Part shown: positions 9,036-18,340 of the stretch, one piece after another
Position numbering within the stretch: position 1 is the stretch's first letter
Layout of the letters: each line of letters begins with the position of its first letter
From: an uncultured Clostridium sp.
GTDB lineage: Bacteria > Bacillota > Clostridia > TANB77 > CAG-508
Assembly (NCBI GenBank): GCA_947648905.1
Contig: CANSPP010000008.1
Coordinates: 1 to 47,208, forward strand
DNA length: 47,208 bases
Direction: 5' to 3'
Translations under genes and position numbers: made by a program
The notes under the pieces: generated by a model
Told to the model about the DNA's origin: nothing
Databases searched by the model: none
What the model saw: the letters and a program-made list of their open reading frames with translations, nothing else

Positions 9036-9064
9036 GGCTTTTCCCCCTTTTTATTAATTTTCAC

Positions 9065-9133
9065 CATCATGCCATTGGGACGGACCTTTTTGGCAGATTC
9101 CTGCCATTTACCTCCGTCCCTATTGGCAGATTT
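9065..9133. repeat. Dispersed TGCCA/TGGCA palindrome between murA and ftsQ
   Basis: TGCCATTGGGACGGACC and its near-inverse around TACCTCCGTCCCTATTGGCAG bracket a GGCAGATTCCTGCC centre. The inner and outer arms can each pair. It fills almost the whole gap between murA and ftsQ. No poly-T run follows on the minus strand, so it is not a clear terminator. Confidence 0.75.
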
Positions 9134-9136
9134 TTA

Positions 9137-10389
9137 TTAATCATTTACTACTATGTCCACTCCTATATTTTCTAACTTTTTATTGAACTTTTCGTATCCT
9201 CTTTGTATATATTCTATGTTTTCTATTTTTGTTGTGCCTTTTGCAACTGTTGCTGCTAGTACTAATGCTGCTCCGCCTCTTAGGTCTGTTGCTTTTACAT
9301 TTGCGCCATATAGTCTTTTTACTCCTTTTATTACTGCTGTTTTTCCTTCTATTGATATTTTTGCTCCCATTCTGACTAGTTCTTGTGTATATTTATATCT
9401 GTTTTCAAATATATTTTCTACTATTATTGATGTTCCTTTTACTGTTGTTAGCATACTTGCAAATACTGATTGCATATCTGTTGGAAATCCTGGATATGGC
9501 ATTGTTTTTATATCTACTGCTTTTAGTTTTTTTGGTGCTTTTATTTCTATTGTGTTTTTTTGCGTTTTTAGAATGCATCCTGTTTCTTCTAGTTTGTCTA
9601 TTATTGGTGTTATTTGTGTAGTGTCTAAATTTTTTATTATCATATTACTTCTGTTTATTGCTGCCATACATAGGAATGTTCCAGCTTCTATTCTGTCTGG
9701 CATTATGTTATAACTTACGTCTTTTAGTTGTTTTACTCCTTGTATTTCTATCTTGCTTGTTCCTGCTCCTTTTATTTTTGCTCCCATTTTGTTTAGGAAG
9801 TTTTGCAGGTCTACTATTTCAGGCTCTCTTGCGGCGTTTGTAATTGTTGTTATTCCGTTCTCCTAATGTTGATGCTAGTATGATGTTTTCGGTTGCTCCT
9901 ACACTTGGAAATTCTAAATCTATTTTTGCATTTTCTATTTTATCACAAATGCATTCTATATTTCCATAGTTTTTGCTAATATTTATTCCTAATTTTTCAA
10001 AAGATTTTAAATGTAGCTCTATTGGCCTTGTTCCGATGTCACATCCTCCTGGGTATGAAAATGTTGCTTTTTTGTGTCTTCCGTATTAGTCCGCCTGCTA
10101 GTATTACTGATGAACGCATTTGTCTCATTAGGTCTTCTGGTATTTCGTATGTGTGTATTTTGCTTGTGTCTATTATTATTTTGTTATTTTTTTTGGTTAC
10201 TGTTCCACCTAATTTTTTTAGGATTTCGAACATCATTTTTGTATCGTGTATGTCTGGTACGTTGTATAGTGTTGTTTTTCCTGCGTTTAGTACTGTTGCT
10301 GCTATTATTGGTAGTGATGCATTTTTTGAGCCTGATATTTCTACTTCTCCTTCTAGCTTTTGCCCGCCTTTTATTATGTATTCTGCCAT
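9137..10389 (-). CDS. murA: UDP-GlcNAc 1-carboxyvinyltransferase MurA, with two +1 shifts at CGG
   Basis: First committed step of peptidoglycan synthesis: transfer of enolpyruvate from PEP to UDP-GlcNAc. Frame-0 reading gives two broken pieces and a lost middle. Skipping the C at two in-frame CGG codons (10083-10081 and 9857-9855) restores one 416-residue MurA, the normal length. Seen in order: GSKNASLPIIAAT (about residues 20-32), MRSSVILAGGLI-G-RHKKA at shift 1 (Gly103), the catalytic PGGCDIGTRP loop with Cys116, GATENIILASTLGE-G-ITTITNAAREPE at shift 2 (Gly178), and DLRGGAALVLAATVAKG near the end. Start is ATG 10389, with AAAGGAG eight bases upstream. Everything needed for catalysis lies after shift 1. 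Confidence 0.94.
9855..9857 (-). other. In-frame CGG +1 recoding site b in murA
   Basis: Frame (after the first shift) reads GAA CGG AAT. Skipping the C gives GAA GGA ATA, placing Gly178 in the conserved L-x-E-G-x-T segment before the NAAREPE motif. Confidence 0.88.
10081..10083 (-). other. In-frame CGG +1 recoding site a in murA
   Basis: Frame 0 reads ATA CGG AAG. Skipping the C gives ATA GGA AGA, so L-I-G-R follows the MRSSV-ILAG helix and leads into the catalytic PGGC loop. Frame 0 instead stops 17 codons on. Confidence 0.88.
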
Positions 10390-10482
10390 TTTTTTGTCTC
10401 CTTTCACGTTTATTTGCTATATTTTATGTGTATTTTACGTAAAAGGTTCTTTATGTTTTTTGCAACTTTTTTATTGTTTCTC

Positions 10483-10511
10483 TTGTCTTTTACCAAATTT
10501 TAGCATATAAT
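10483..10511 (+). promoter_or_regulatory. Sigma-A promoter of asnS
   Basis: TTGTCT (10483-10488), 17-base spacer, TATAAT (10506-10511), 31 bases ahead of the asnS ATG. The gap holds a strong GGGGGG ribosome site. Confidence 0.7.
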
Positions 10512-10542
10512 AACTCCATAATTAACAAAATGGGGGGATTTT

Positions 10543-11934
10543 ATGAAAGATATAACAGTAAGAAGTTTATACAAAGAAACTGAAAAATACATAGACAAGC
10601 AAATAACAATCGAAGGTTGGATAAAAACAGTAAGAGATTCAAAAACATTTGGATTTATAGAATTAAATGACGGGACATTTTTCAAAAACGTTCAAATTGT
10701 TTTTACAGATAAATTAGAAAATTTTGACGAAGTAAAAAAGCTAACACTTAGTTCATCAATAAAAGTAACAGGAACATTTGTCTTAACACAAAATGCTAAA
10801 CAACCTTTTGAAATTCAAGCAGATGAAATTGAAGTTGAAAGTTTATCAGATAACAGCTATCCACTTCAAAAGAAAAAACACTCTTTTGAATATTTAAGAA
10901 CAATATCACATCTACGTCCAAGAACAAACACATTCAACGCAGTATTTAGAGTTAGAAGTGTTTTAGCATATGCAATACATAAATTCTTCCAAGAAAGAAA
11001 CTTTGTATATGTAAATACTCCATTAATTACTGGAAGTGACGCAGAAGGTGCTGGAGAAATGTTCAATGTAAACTCTTTTGATTTAAACAATGTACCAAAA
11101 ACAGAAGATGGACAAGTTGATTTTTCAAAAGACTTTTTTGGGAAATCTGCTCACCTAACTGTTAGTGGTCAATTAAATGGCGAAACTTTTGCACAAAGTT
11201 TTTGCAATATTTATACATTTGGCCCAACATTCAGAGCTGAAAACTCTAACACTGTAAAGCACGCAGCAGAATTTTGGATGATAGAACCTGAAATCTGTTT
11301 TGCTGATTTAAAAGATGACATGGATTTAGCTGAAGATATGGTTAAATATATTTTCAAATATGTTTTAGATAACTGCCCAGAAGAAATGGAATTTTTCAAC
11401 AAATTTATAGATACTGGATTATTAGAAAGATTAGACAATGTAATTAACTCTGATTTTGCTAGAGTTAGCTATACAGACGCTGTAAAAGAATTAGAAAAAC
11501 ATAATGATGAATTTGAAGTTAAAGTTTCATGGGGTATTGATTTACAAACAGAACACGAAAGATATATCTGTGAAAAGATTTATAAAAAACCTGTATTCTT
11601 AACAGATTATCCAAAAGACATCAAAGCCTTTTATATGAAATTAAATCCAGATGGAAAAACAGTTGCAGCAACTGACCTTCTAGTTCCAGGAATTGGAGAA
11701 ATTATTGGTGCTAGCCAAAGAGAAGATAATTACGAAACATTAGTAAATAGAATGAAAGAACTAGATATGCCATTAGAAAACTATGAATGGTATTTAGATT
11801 TAAGAAAATATGGAAGTTGTGTTCATTCTGGATTCGGTCTTGGTTTTGAAAGAGCTATTATGTATTTAACAGGAATGCAAAATATACGTGACGTAATACC
11901 TTTCCCAAGAACACCAAAAAATTGTGAATTTTAA
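10543..11934 (+). CDS. asnS: Asparaginyl-tRNA synthetase
   Basis: A 463-residue class IIb synthetase that charges tRNA-Asn. The N-terminal OB fold (about residues 15-105) begins [14 protein letters not shown] and binds the anticodon. The catalytic core has motif 1 around [25 protein letters not shown] split over residues 150-175, motif 2 with the class feature [21 protein letters not shown] near 230, and motif 3 [15 protein letters not shown] near 435. The ending [12 protein letters not shown] is the classic AsnS C-terminus and separates it from AspS. It stands alone with its own promoter and a bidirectional terminator downstream. No in-frame CGG. Confidence 0.97.
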   Translation: MKDITVRSLYKETEKYIDKQITIEGWIKTVRDSKTFGFIELNDGTFFKNVQIVFTDKLENFDEVKKLTLSSSIKVTGTFVLTQNAKQPFEIQADEIEVESLSDNSYPLQKKKHSFEYLRTISHLRPRTNTFNAVFRVRSVLAYAIHKFFQERNFVYVNTPLITGSDAEGAGEMFNVNSFDLNNVPKTEDGQVDFSKDFFGKSAHLTVSGQLNGETFAQSFCNIYTFGPTFRAENSNTVKHAAEFWMIEPEICFADLKDDMDLAEDMVKYIFKYVLDNCPEEMEFFNKFIDTGLLERLDNVINSDFARVSYTDAVKELEKHNDEFEVKVSWGIDLQTEHERYICEKIYKKPVFLTDYPKDIKAFYMKLNPDGKTVAATDLLVPGIGEIIGASQREDNYETLVNRMKELDMPLENYEWYLDLRKYGSCVHSGFGLGFERAIMYLTGMQNIRDVIPFPRTPKNCEF

Positions 11935-11942
11935 AATAAATA

Positions 11943-11986
11943 AAAAAATCAATTATATATTCGAACAAATATATAATTGATTTTTT
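11943..11986. terminator. Bidirectional terminator between asnS and the M23 gene
   Basis: A perfect 18-bp inverted repeat (AAAAAATCAATTATATAT / inverse) around an 8-base loop. The arms end in A6 and T6, so it can stop transcription from both converging genes. Confidence 0.9.
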
Positions 11987-11991
11987 AATTT

Positions 11992-12969
11992 TTAATATAA
12001 ATAATTTTGTGGATTTACCACATTTCCATTAATTCTTATTTCAAAATGCAAGTGTGGACCAGTTGAATTTCCAGTTGAACCAACCGCTGCAATTACATCT
12101 TCTGCTTTTACTTGTTGCCCTTGTTTCACATAAATTTTACTTGCATGTGCATACCAAGTTTCTACACCATTTCCGTGACTAATTTTTACTAGATTTCCAT
12201 AAGAGCCTCCATTACCTGCAAATGTTACTGTTCCGTCTGATACAACTTGTATTGGTGTTCCTGTTTTTGCAGCTATATCTAACCCTGTATGTGCTGATTT
12301 TCTTATTCTAGTATTATTTTCTCCATATCTTGATGTTATTGTTCCTGTCACTGGCTTTGTTGCTAGTTTTATTCCATTTACATCTGGCATTGCATCTATT
12401 CTTGCTTGTTCTTCAATTTCTGCTTTTTTTGTTTCTACTTTTTGTTGTATTTCAGATTTTGCTACTTCTATTTCTGTTGTAGCCACTTCTTCTTCATTTT
12501 GTGTGTATTTTTCTACTATACTTAAGCTTAATTCTTCTTCATTATTTTCTTTTATTTGATTGATTATTTCTTCTGCTTCTTCTATAGTGTTTACTGATTG
12601 AATTGTCTCATTGCTTAAAGCTATGTCATAATATTTGTATGTTACTTTTATATTTTCTCCTACTTTTTCTATTATTGGTTCTTCGTTTGTTTTAGTTGTT
12701 CTGTCAACTAATTTTAGTTCATATGTTGGTGTTTCTTTTATATCTATTACATCTATGTTTTTTGAAGTGTTTTGTAAAATATTTTCTTTTATAGCTTCTT
12801 CTATATTTTTGCTTTTTGCATATCCTATTTCTTGTCCTGATATGCTTACTTTATAGACTGGTTTATATTTTATTAATATTATCGCGATTATAAACCCTAG
12901 TGCTATTACAATAATGTTAAAATATTTTAAAATCTCTTTTGTACAATATTTTAATTTCTTGTTTAAAAT
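11992..12969 (-). CDS. Membrane-anchored M23 peptidase with a non-standard start codon
   Basis: Lysostaphin-type zinc peptidase that cuts peptidoglycan cross-bridges outside the membrane. The peptidase domain is at the C-terminus: SAHTGLDIAAKTGTP carries the first His/Asp pair, then GNLVKISHGNGVETWYAHAS, and STGNSTGPHLHFEIRINGN holds the HxH ligand. Upstream, the open frame continues past the GTG at 12486 without a stop through G5-like and coiled-coil sequence to a membrane helix (KYFNIIVIALGFIIAIIL, about residues 14-32). No ATG, GTG or TTG lies in frame ahead of the helix. The AAAGGAGA ribosome site points to ATT at 12969 or ATA at 12975. From ATT the protein is 325 residues. A consensus-like promoter is at 13021-13049. 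Confidence 0.85.
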   Translation of the reverse strand: MLNKKLKYCTKEILKYFNIIVIALGFIIAIILIKYKPVYKVSISGQEIGYAKSKNIEEAIKENILQNTSKNIDVIDIKETPTYELKLVDRTTKTNEEPIIEKVGENIKVTYKYYDIALSNETIQSVNTIEEAEEIINQIKENNEEELSLSIVEKYTQNEEEVATTEIEVAKSEIQQKVETKKAEIEEQARIDAMPDVNGIKLATKPVTGTITSRYGENNTRIRKSAHTGLDIAAKTGTPIQVVSDGTVTFAGNGGSYGNLVKISHGNGVETWYAHASKIYVKQGQQVKAEDVIAAVGSTGNSTGPHLHFEIRINGNVVNPQNYLY

Positions 12970-12975
12970 ATATAT

Positions 12976-13327
12976 TCACTCTCCTTTTATTTGTGGCTTT
13001 TTTAAACGCGACCATTCCTTATTATACTATATATTCTCTCCAAAATCAAATTATGTATACATATTTTAGGGTAATTTGTCAATTTTAATCAAAATTATTA
13101 GCTTGTTTTTTCTAGTTTTTCCACCTTTTTCTTTATTTTCCTTGTTTTTTGTCTCTTTTTCTTCGTTTTTCTTTCTTCATTATTTTATTATTCTTGTTTT
13201 TTTTAATATAATACATAGAGAAATGGTTTTATTAACCTATACGTTTTATGCGTACATTTTAGTTTCTGTAAATTTAAACTATAAAATGCTATTATTGGCA
13301 TTGATATTAAATAGGAGAGTGATAAAA
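12976..13327. other. Divergent intergenic region between the M23 gene and the XRE regulator
   Basis: About 350 bases without a supportable gene. It is very T-rich on the plus strand. It contains the ribosome site and promoter of the M23 gene on the minus strand and the AGGAGAG ribosome site of the regulator (13314-13320) on the plus strand. An open frame reaching upstream of the regulator is low-complexity Phe/Ser and is not taken as real. Confidence 0.6.
13021..13049 (-). promoter_or_regulatory. Sigma-A promoter of the M23 peptidase gene
   Basis: The minus strand has TTGATT (13044-13049), 17 bases, then TATAAT (13021-13026). It lies about 50 bases ahead of the proposed ATT/ATA start, supporting a gene start upstream of position 12486. 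Confidence 0.65.
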
Positions 13328-13663
13328 ATGGCTATAGATTATAACGTAATAGGTCAAAGAATTAAAAGAGCAAGACTTTCTAAAAATTTAACTCAAGAGG
13401 ATTTAGCAGAAAAACTTGATATTTCTGTTGCTTTTTTAAGTAGAGTTGAGAGAGGTAATTCTCATGTTAATCTTAAGAGATTAAATCAATTATGTGGATT
13501 ATTAGATGTTTCTGAAGGTTATATTTTAAATGGTGCTTCTAGCACTTCTGATAATTATTTAACAGAAGAGTTCTATGAATTACTTCATAGATGTTCACCA
13601 GAAAAACAAAAACTTATTTATAACATTGCTTTAGTAATCGCTGATGAAGATAATAATAAATAA
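13328..13663 (+). CDS. XRE-family transcriptional regulator
   Basis: A 111-residue DNA-binding protein with an N-terminal Cro/C1 helix-turn-helix (about residues 8-62): IGQRIKRARLSKNLTQEDLAEKLDISVAFLSRVERG. The C-terminal half is a short helical region (EEFYELLHRCSPEKQKLIYNIAL) of the kind seen in small SinR-like or phage-type regulators of Clostridia. The ATG at 13328 has AGGAGAG at good spacing; a longer frame upstream lacks a ribosome site. It is followed by its own hairpin terminator and lies ahead of pflB. Targets unknown. Confidence 0.85.
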   Translation: MAIDYNVIGQRIKRARLSKNLTQEDLAEKLDISVAFLSRVERGNSHVNLKRLNQLCGLLDVSEGYILNGASSTSDNYLTEEFYELLHRCSPEKQKLIYNIALVIADEDNNK

Positions 13664-13668
13664 TTAAT

Positions 13669-13699
13669 AAAAGTCAATATTTTTAATATTGGCTTTTTT
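13669..13699 (+). terminator. Terminator after the XRE regulator
   Basis: GTCAATATT pairs with AATATTGGC (one G-T pair) around a 3-base loop, followed by T6. Confidence 0.75.
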
Positions 13700-13700
13700 G

Positions 13701-13729
13701 TTGTGAATATTTTATAGGTATGATATTAT
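13701..13729 (+). promoter_or_regulatory. Promoter of pflB
   Basis: TTGTGA (13701-13706), 17-base spacer, TATTAT (13724-13729), then an AGGAGGA ribosome site close to the pflB ATG. Confidence 0.6.
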
Positions 13730-13776
13730 AATATATGTAAAAACTGTAAATAATAATTTTATAGGAGGAATGTAAA

Positions 13777-16014
13777 ATGAAATTTGAACAATGGAAAGAT
13801 TTTAACGAAGGCGAATGGAAATATGAAATAAATGTAAGAGACTTCATTCAAAAAAACTACACCCCATACGAAGGAGACGATTCCTTTCTAAAAGGTCCAA
13901 CTGAAAAAACACAAAAACTTTGGAACGAAGTTCTAGAATTATACAAAAAAGAGCACGATTCTGTTGGTTCTGTATTAGATATAGACACAAAAACAATTTC
14001 AACAATATCAGGATACAAAGCAGGATACATCGATAAAGATTTAGAAGATATTGTAGGATTACAAACAGACAGTCCTTTAAAAAGAGCAATTATGCCATTT
14101 GGTGGTATTAGAATTGTAGAAAAGTCTTGTGAAGCTTATGGAAGGGAAGTTGACCCAGAAGTAAGCGAAATATTTCATAAATACAGAAAAACTCATAATG
14201 ACGGTGTATTTAGCGTTTACACACCTGATGTAAGACTTGCTAGAAGTTCTCACTTAATTACTGGTCTTCCAGATGGATATGGTCGTGGACGTATAATTGG
14301 AGATTATAGACGTGTTGCACTTTATGGTGTAGATGTTTTAATTGAAGAAAAGAAAAAGGATTTAGAGGTTCTAGATGTTGATGAATTAACAGAAGAATTT
14401 ATTCGTGACCGTGAGGAGATTAGTGAACAAATAAATGCTTTAAATGAGTTAAAAGTTATGGCATCAGAATATGGTTTTGATATTTCTAAGCCAGCAAAAG
14501 ATAGTAAAGAAGCTGTTCAATGGTTATATTTTGGATATTTAGCAGCTATAAAAGAACAAAATGGTGCTGCAATGAGCATTGGTAGAACTTCAACTTTCTT
14601 AGATATATATTTTGAAAGAGATTTAAAAAATGGAACTATAACAGAAGAAGAAGCACAAGAAATTATGGACCATTTTGTTATGAAATTAAGAATGGTACGT
14701 TTCTTAAGAACTCCTGAATATAATGAATTATTTAGTGGAGACCCTGTATGGGTAACTGAAAGTATTGGTGGTATGGGAATTGACGGAAGAACATTAATAA
14801 CAAAAAACTCATTTAGAGTTTTACACACACTTCAAAACTTAGGTCCTGCACCAGAACCAAACTTAACAGTTCTTTGGTCTACTAGATTACCAGAAGGATT
14901 TAAGAAATTTACAGCTGACTTATCAATAAAAACATCATCAATTCAATATGAAAATGATGACTTAATGAGAATTACTTTAGGAGATGACTATGGTATAGCT
15001 TGTTGTGTTTCTCCAATGAAAATTGGTAAACAAATGCAATTTTTTGGAGCAAGAGCAAACTTAGCAAAAACTTTACTATATGCAATCAATGGTGGTAGAG
15101 ATGAAATATCTGGTAAACAAATAACACCTAAATTTTCACCAATCACATCAGAATATCTAAATTATGATGAAGTTATGGATAGATTTAATCAAATGATGGA
15201 TTATGTTGCATCAACATATATAAAAGCTTTAAATGCTATTCATTATATGCACGATAAATACTCATATGAAGCAATAGAAATGGCTCTACACGATAAAGAC
15301 GTTTACCGTACAATGGCTTGTGGAATTGCTGGATTATCAGTAGTTGCGGACTCGCTTTCTGCAATAAAATATGCAAAAGTAAAAGTAATTAGAGACGAAA
15401 CTGGATTAGCAGTTGATTATGAAGTTGAAGGTGACTTCCCTAAATTCGGAAATGATGATGAGCAAGTTGACCAAATAGCAATAGATGTTGTAAAAACATT
15501 TATAACAAAGCTAAAAAGACAACAAACATATAGACACTCTACAGCAACATTATCAATACTAACAATAACATCAAACGTAGTATATGGAAAAGCCACAGGA
15601 AACACACCAGATGGAAGAAAAGCAGGAACACCATTTGGTCCTGGAGCAAACCCATTACACGGAAGAGACACAAATGGTGCTATAGCAGTAATGAACTCAG
15701 TTGCAAAATTACCATTTGACTCTGCAGAAGACGGTATATCTTATACCTTCTCAATCACACCTAAAACACTTGGTAAAACTGAAGAAGATAGAATACAAAA
15801 CCTAGTAAGTATGCTAGATGGCTATTTCTCACAAACAGGTCACCACATAAATGTTAATGTATTTGACAGAAGTCTATTAGAAGACGCAATGGAACACCCT
15901 GAAAAATATCCACAATTAACAATTAGAGTTTCTGGTTATGCAGTTAACTTTACAAAATTAACACGTGAACAACAGTTAGATGTAATCAACAGAACAATTC
16001 ACGAAAGGATTTAA
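13777..16014 (+). CDS. pflB: Formate C-acetyltransferase (pyruvate formate-lyase)
   Basis: A 745-residue glycyl-radical enzyme that splits pyruvate with CoA into acetyl-CoA and formate under anaerobic conditions. The active-site pair Cys409-Cys410 lies in GIACCVSPM, and the radical site Gly720 is in [10 protein letters not shown] near the C-terminus; both positions fit the family (about 750 residues). Other landmarks are [20 protein letters not shown] and [13 protein letters not shown]. Its activase gene pflA starts 57 bases downstream after a short repeat. The organism is therefore a fermenter. Five or six CGG triplets occur, all out of frame, and the gene reads through normally. Confidence 0.98.
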   Translation: MKFEQWKDFNEGEWKYEINVRDFIQKNYTPYEGDDSFLKGPTEKTQKLWNEVLELYKKEHDSVGSVLDIDTKTISTISGYKAGYIDKDLEDIVGLQTDSPLKRAIMPFGGIRIVEKSCEAYGREVDPEVSEIFHKYRKTHNDGVFSVYTPDVRLARSSHLITGLPDGYGRGRIIGDYRRVALYGVDVLIEEKKKDLEVLDVDELTEEFIRDREEISEQINALNELKVMASEYGFDISKPAKDSKEAVQWLYFGYLAAIKEQNGAAMSIGRTSTFLDIYFERDLKNGTITEEEAQEIMDHFVMKLRMVRFLRTPEYNELFSGDPVWVTESIGGMGIDGRTLITKNSFRVLHTLQNLGPAPEPNLTVLWSTRLPEGFKKFTADLSIKTSSIQYENDDLMRITLGDDYGIACCVSPMKIGKQMQFFGARANLAKTLLYAINGGRDEISGKQITPKFSPITSEYLNYDEVMDRFNQMMDYVASTYIKALNAIHYMHDKYSYEAIEMALHDKDVYRTMACGIAGLSVVADSLSAIKYAKVKVIRDETGLAVDYEVEGDFPKFGNDDEQVDQIAIDVVKTFITKLKRQQTYRHSTATLSILTITSNVVYGKATGNTPDGRKAGTPFGPGANPLHGRDTNGAIAVMNSVAKLPFDSAEDGISYTFSITPKTLGKTEEDRIQNLVSMLDGYFSQTGHHINVNVFDRSLLEDAMEHPEKYPQLTIRVSGYAVNFTKLTREQQLDVINRTIHERI

Positions 16015-16015
16015 T

Positions 16016-16046
16016 GTCCAATTAGGGACGTTTCTTTCCTGGACAT
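16016..16046. repeat. Dispersed GTCC-GGGACGTTTC repeat between pflB and pflA
   Basis: GTCCAATTAGGGACGTTTC followed by TTTCCTGGACATT forms an imperfect palindrome (TGTCC...GGACA). The same unit occurs near 880, twice at 25348-25415, and at 25869 and 27809. Confidence 0.75.
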
Positions 16047-16070
16047 TTATTCAAAAAGGAGTATTAGAAC

Positions 16071-16800
16071 GTGGAAGATAAAGATTTAAAATATTATGCA
16101 AAGGTTCATTCTGTTGAATCTTTTGGCACTGTAGATGGCCCTGGTATCAGATTTGTACTTTTTTTACAGGGATGTCATTTACAATGTAAATATTGCCATA
16201 ATCGTGATACCTGGGATATCAATTCTGGTAATTATATGTCTTTGGATAATATCTTTGATAAAATTATTCGTTGCAAAAATTATATTACTCCACGTGGTGG
16301 TGTGACAATTACTGGTGGAGAGCCTTTATTGCAAGCTAAATTTATAGCTGAGCTTTTTGAAAAGTTAAAGAAAGAAGGTATTCATACTTGTATTGATACT
16401 TCTGGGATGGTTGCTTTAACTGAAGATGTAAAAAGGGCTCTTAACTTAACTGATTTAGTTTTATTAGATGTTAAACACATTGATGATAAAAAGTGCAAAG
16501 ATTTGGTTGGATTATCTAATAAATTGGAATTAAATTTTGCACGTTATTTAAGTGATAATAATATTCCTATATGGATTAGACAGGTTATTGTTCCTGGTAT
16601 TACTGATAATGAAGATGATTTATTGAAATTGAAAGATTTTGTAAATAGTTTGAAAACTGTTCAAAAAGTTGAATTTCTTCCATATCACAATTTGGGAGAA
16701 TTCAAATGGAAAAAACTTGGCTTAGAGTATCCTCTTGCACGGTTACAGACCTGCAACTGATGAAGATATTAATAGAGCAATTGAAATTTTAGGAATGTAA
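16071..16800 (+). CDS. pflA: Pyruvate formate-lyase activating enzyme, with a +1 shift at CGG
   Basis: Radical-SAM enzyme that installs the glycyl radical on PflB using S-adenosylmethionine and a 4Fe-4S cluster. The cluster motif is CHLQCKYCHN (Cys35, Cys39, Cys42); GGVTITGGEPLLQ is the SAM-binding GGE region; WIRQVIVPGITDNEDD and VEFLPYHNLGEFKWKKLGL are late conserved blocks. Frame 0 ends soon after YPLA in a non-family tail. Skipping the C of GCA CGG T at codon 224 gives YPLA-G-YRPATDEDINRAIEILGM and a stop at 16800, giving 242 residues, the normal length. Start is GTG at 16071 with AAGGAG upstream. Confidence 0.93.
16740..16742 (+). other. In-frame CGG +1 recoding site in pflA
   Basis: Frame 0 reads CTT GCA CGG TTA and stops within six codons. 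Skipping the C gives GCA GGT TAC (A-G-Y), continuing to the family's C-terminal helix. Confidence 0.86.
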
Positions 16801-16824
16801 AAAAAAGGGTTATAACCCTTTTTT
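16801..16824. terminator. Bidirectional terminator after pflA
   Basis: A perfect palindrome AAAAAAGGGTTA/TAACCCTTTTTT, directly after the restored pflA stop (16798-16800) and before the stop of the converging gene. Its position supports 16800 as the true end of pflA. Confidence 0.88.
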
Positions 16825-17760
16825 TTACATTCCTAATAATTTTAATTCTACATTTTCCATTTTGTATTTTCCATCAACTAGTTTAAATTCAACTAAAGTA
16901 TTAGCTAATGTTTCTTCATTTTGTCTTAAATCTGTTGTGAAATATAGTTTTATTTGTGGTATTTCTACTTGTTTTGTAATTATTTCTCTAAATGTTTCTT
17001 TCATATGTTTTTCATCTTCACATATCAATATCAATTGTGGCATTGATGAAAATCCTGAGTCTCCTTGTACGAAGTTTTCGTAGAAGTCTTTATATAATCT
17101 CATTTTGTCAACAAGTTTCTTTTCCCATTCTGATTCTCTTCTTACTACTTCAAATACAAATTGAATTGCTTTTCCGTTTTTTGTAAGTTTAACTTCTCCA
17201 CCTGTTGCTTTAAATATTTTTCCTGCTACTTTTGCTGTAAGTGCTGGTTTTACTACATAGCTATCAAATGCTTTTACCTTTCTTAGGTATGCTATTAATG
17301 TTTGATTTCCTGCAAGTCTTTTCTTTATCATTGCTACCGGTTTTGTGTTGTCAGATGGTTGCCATTTACATTCTACTTCTTTTGAGTTTAATAGGTATTT
17401 ACCCATTTTTTCCATACAGTAGATTCTGTAAATTCCTTTTCCTTCCTCTGATGTAAAGTAGTATCTTGTTAGTATTTTTGATTTTACTAATTGTTCTAAT
17501 TTATTGTTTAGTTTGTCTTGTGATTTTGGGTCTATTCCTTTTATTTCAAGCATTTGGAATAGTTGTCTTGATGTTATAAATTCAAATTCGTTTACTAGGT
17601 CTAATATTGCGAAGTGAATTTCGTTTATATGACCTATGTTTATCTTATGTACAATTTGGTTCATTGATACATATCCATCTTTTCCATCAAATGTTTTAAT
17701 TTCTCCTTCTCTTATTGCAAAAGGTGATACTTGTGCTTTTATATTGTTATCTTCAACCAT
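16825..17760 (-). CDS. Winged-helix protein resembling replication-relaxation factors, function unknown
   Basis: A 311-residue soluble protein. Residues about 45-105 look like a winged helix (INEIHFAILDLVNEFEFITSRQLFQML, then LNNKLEQLVKSKILTRYYFT), followed by a second half with alternating strands and helices including AIQFVFEVVRRESEWEKKLVDKM and MPQLILICEDEKHMKETFREI. This pattern recalls the replication-relaxation/MobC-like families, whose C-terminal part is nuclease-like, but I see no certain catalytic set and the family is not confirmed. It converges with pflA across a terminator and lies about 20 bases downstream of the S1-domain gene, so they may be co-transcribed. ATG with GGAGAAC upstream. 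Confidence 0.6.
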   Translation of the reverse strand: MVEDNNIKAQVSPFAIREGEIKTFDGKDGYVSMNQIVHKINIGHINEIHFAILDLVNEFEFITSRQLFQMLEIKGIDPKSQDKLNNKLEQLVKSKILTRYYFTSEEGKGIYRIYCMEKMGKYLLNSKEVECKWQPSDNTKPVAMIKKRLAGNQTLIAYLRKVKAFDSYVVKPALTAKVAGKIFKATGGEVKLTKNGKAIQFVFEVVRRESEWEKKLVDKMRLYKDFYENFVQGDSGFSSMPQLILICEDEKHMKETFREIITKQVEIPQIKLYFTTDLRQNEETLANTLVEFKLVDGKYKMENVELKLLGM

Positions 17761-17782
17761 CTTTGTTCTCCTTTCCAGAACT

Positions 17783-18289
17783 TTATATTATTAATAATTT
17801 AACCTTTTTCTTTTCTTTATCTATTTTTTTAATATATACATCTACATCTTGACCATATTGATATCCGTCTTGGTATTCTGCCATTCCTACTAGGTTTGGT
17901 GTTAGTTCTATAAATATTCCATTTTTGTTTTTTTCTGTTTCTCTTATTTTTCCTTTTACTTTAACACCTTGTGTGAATTTTTCGGCGTTTTCTTCCCAAG
18001 TTCCTAATGTTTCTTTATATGATAGTACTATTTTTCCGTGCTCTTTGTCTATATATTTTACCATAACATCTACTTTTTGTCCAATTTTTAGTCTTTCATA
18101 TGGTGTTTTTATTCTTGCCACTGATAAATCTTTTATATGAACTAGTCCTACTTTTCCATTTCCAATGTCTATAAATGCTCCATATGGCTTTATATTTTTT
18201 ACTGTTCCTGCTACTTTTTGTCCAACCTCTAATTCTTCTATTGTATTTCTATTGTTCAACTCTTTATGTTCGAACTTCTTTGTAATCAT
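17783..18289 (-). CDS. S1-domain RNA-binding protein
   Basis: A 168-residue protein with two S1/OB modules. The first spans about residues 18-92: VGQKVAGTVKNIKPYGAFIDIG, GLVHIKDLS, then GQKVDVMVKYIDKEHGKIVLSYK. A second, less typical one (about 105-168) begins GVKVKGKIRETEKNKNGIFIEL and ends KKIDKEKKKVKLLII. Short S1 proteins of this kind bind RNA or the ribosome. It lies downstream of the pseudouridine synthase gene rluB with a gap of about 50 bases, which suits a translation-linked role. ATG start, GGAG ribosome site. Confidence 0.8.
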   Translation of the reverse strand: MITKKFEHKELNNRNTIEELEVGQKVAGTVKNIKPYGAFIDIGNGKVGLVHIKDLSVARIKTPYERLKIGQKVDVMVKYIDKEHGKIVLSYKETLGTWEENAEKFTQGVKVKGKIRETEKNKNGIFIELTPNLVGMAEYQDGYQYGQDVDVYIKKIDKEKKKVKLLII

Positions 18290-18340
18290 TTGTTTTTTCT
18301 CCTTTTATCTTGTGTTTGTTTTATTATATATTTTATGGAG

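Noticed and set aside
13076..13327. N-terminal extension of the XRE regulator
   Set aside because: Low-complexity Phe/Ser sequence without a ribosome site; the ATG at 13328 has AGGAGAG and starts the HTH domain correctly.
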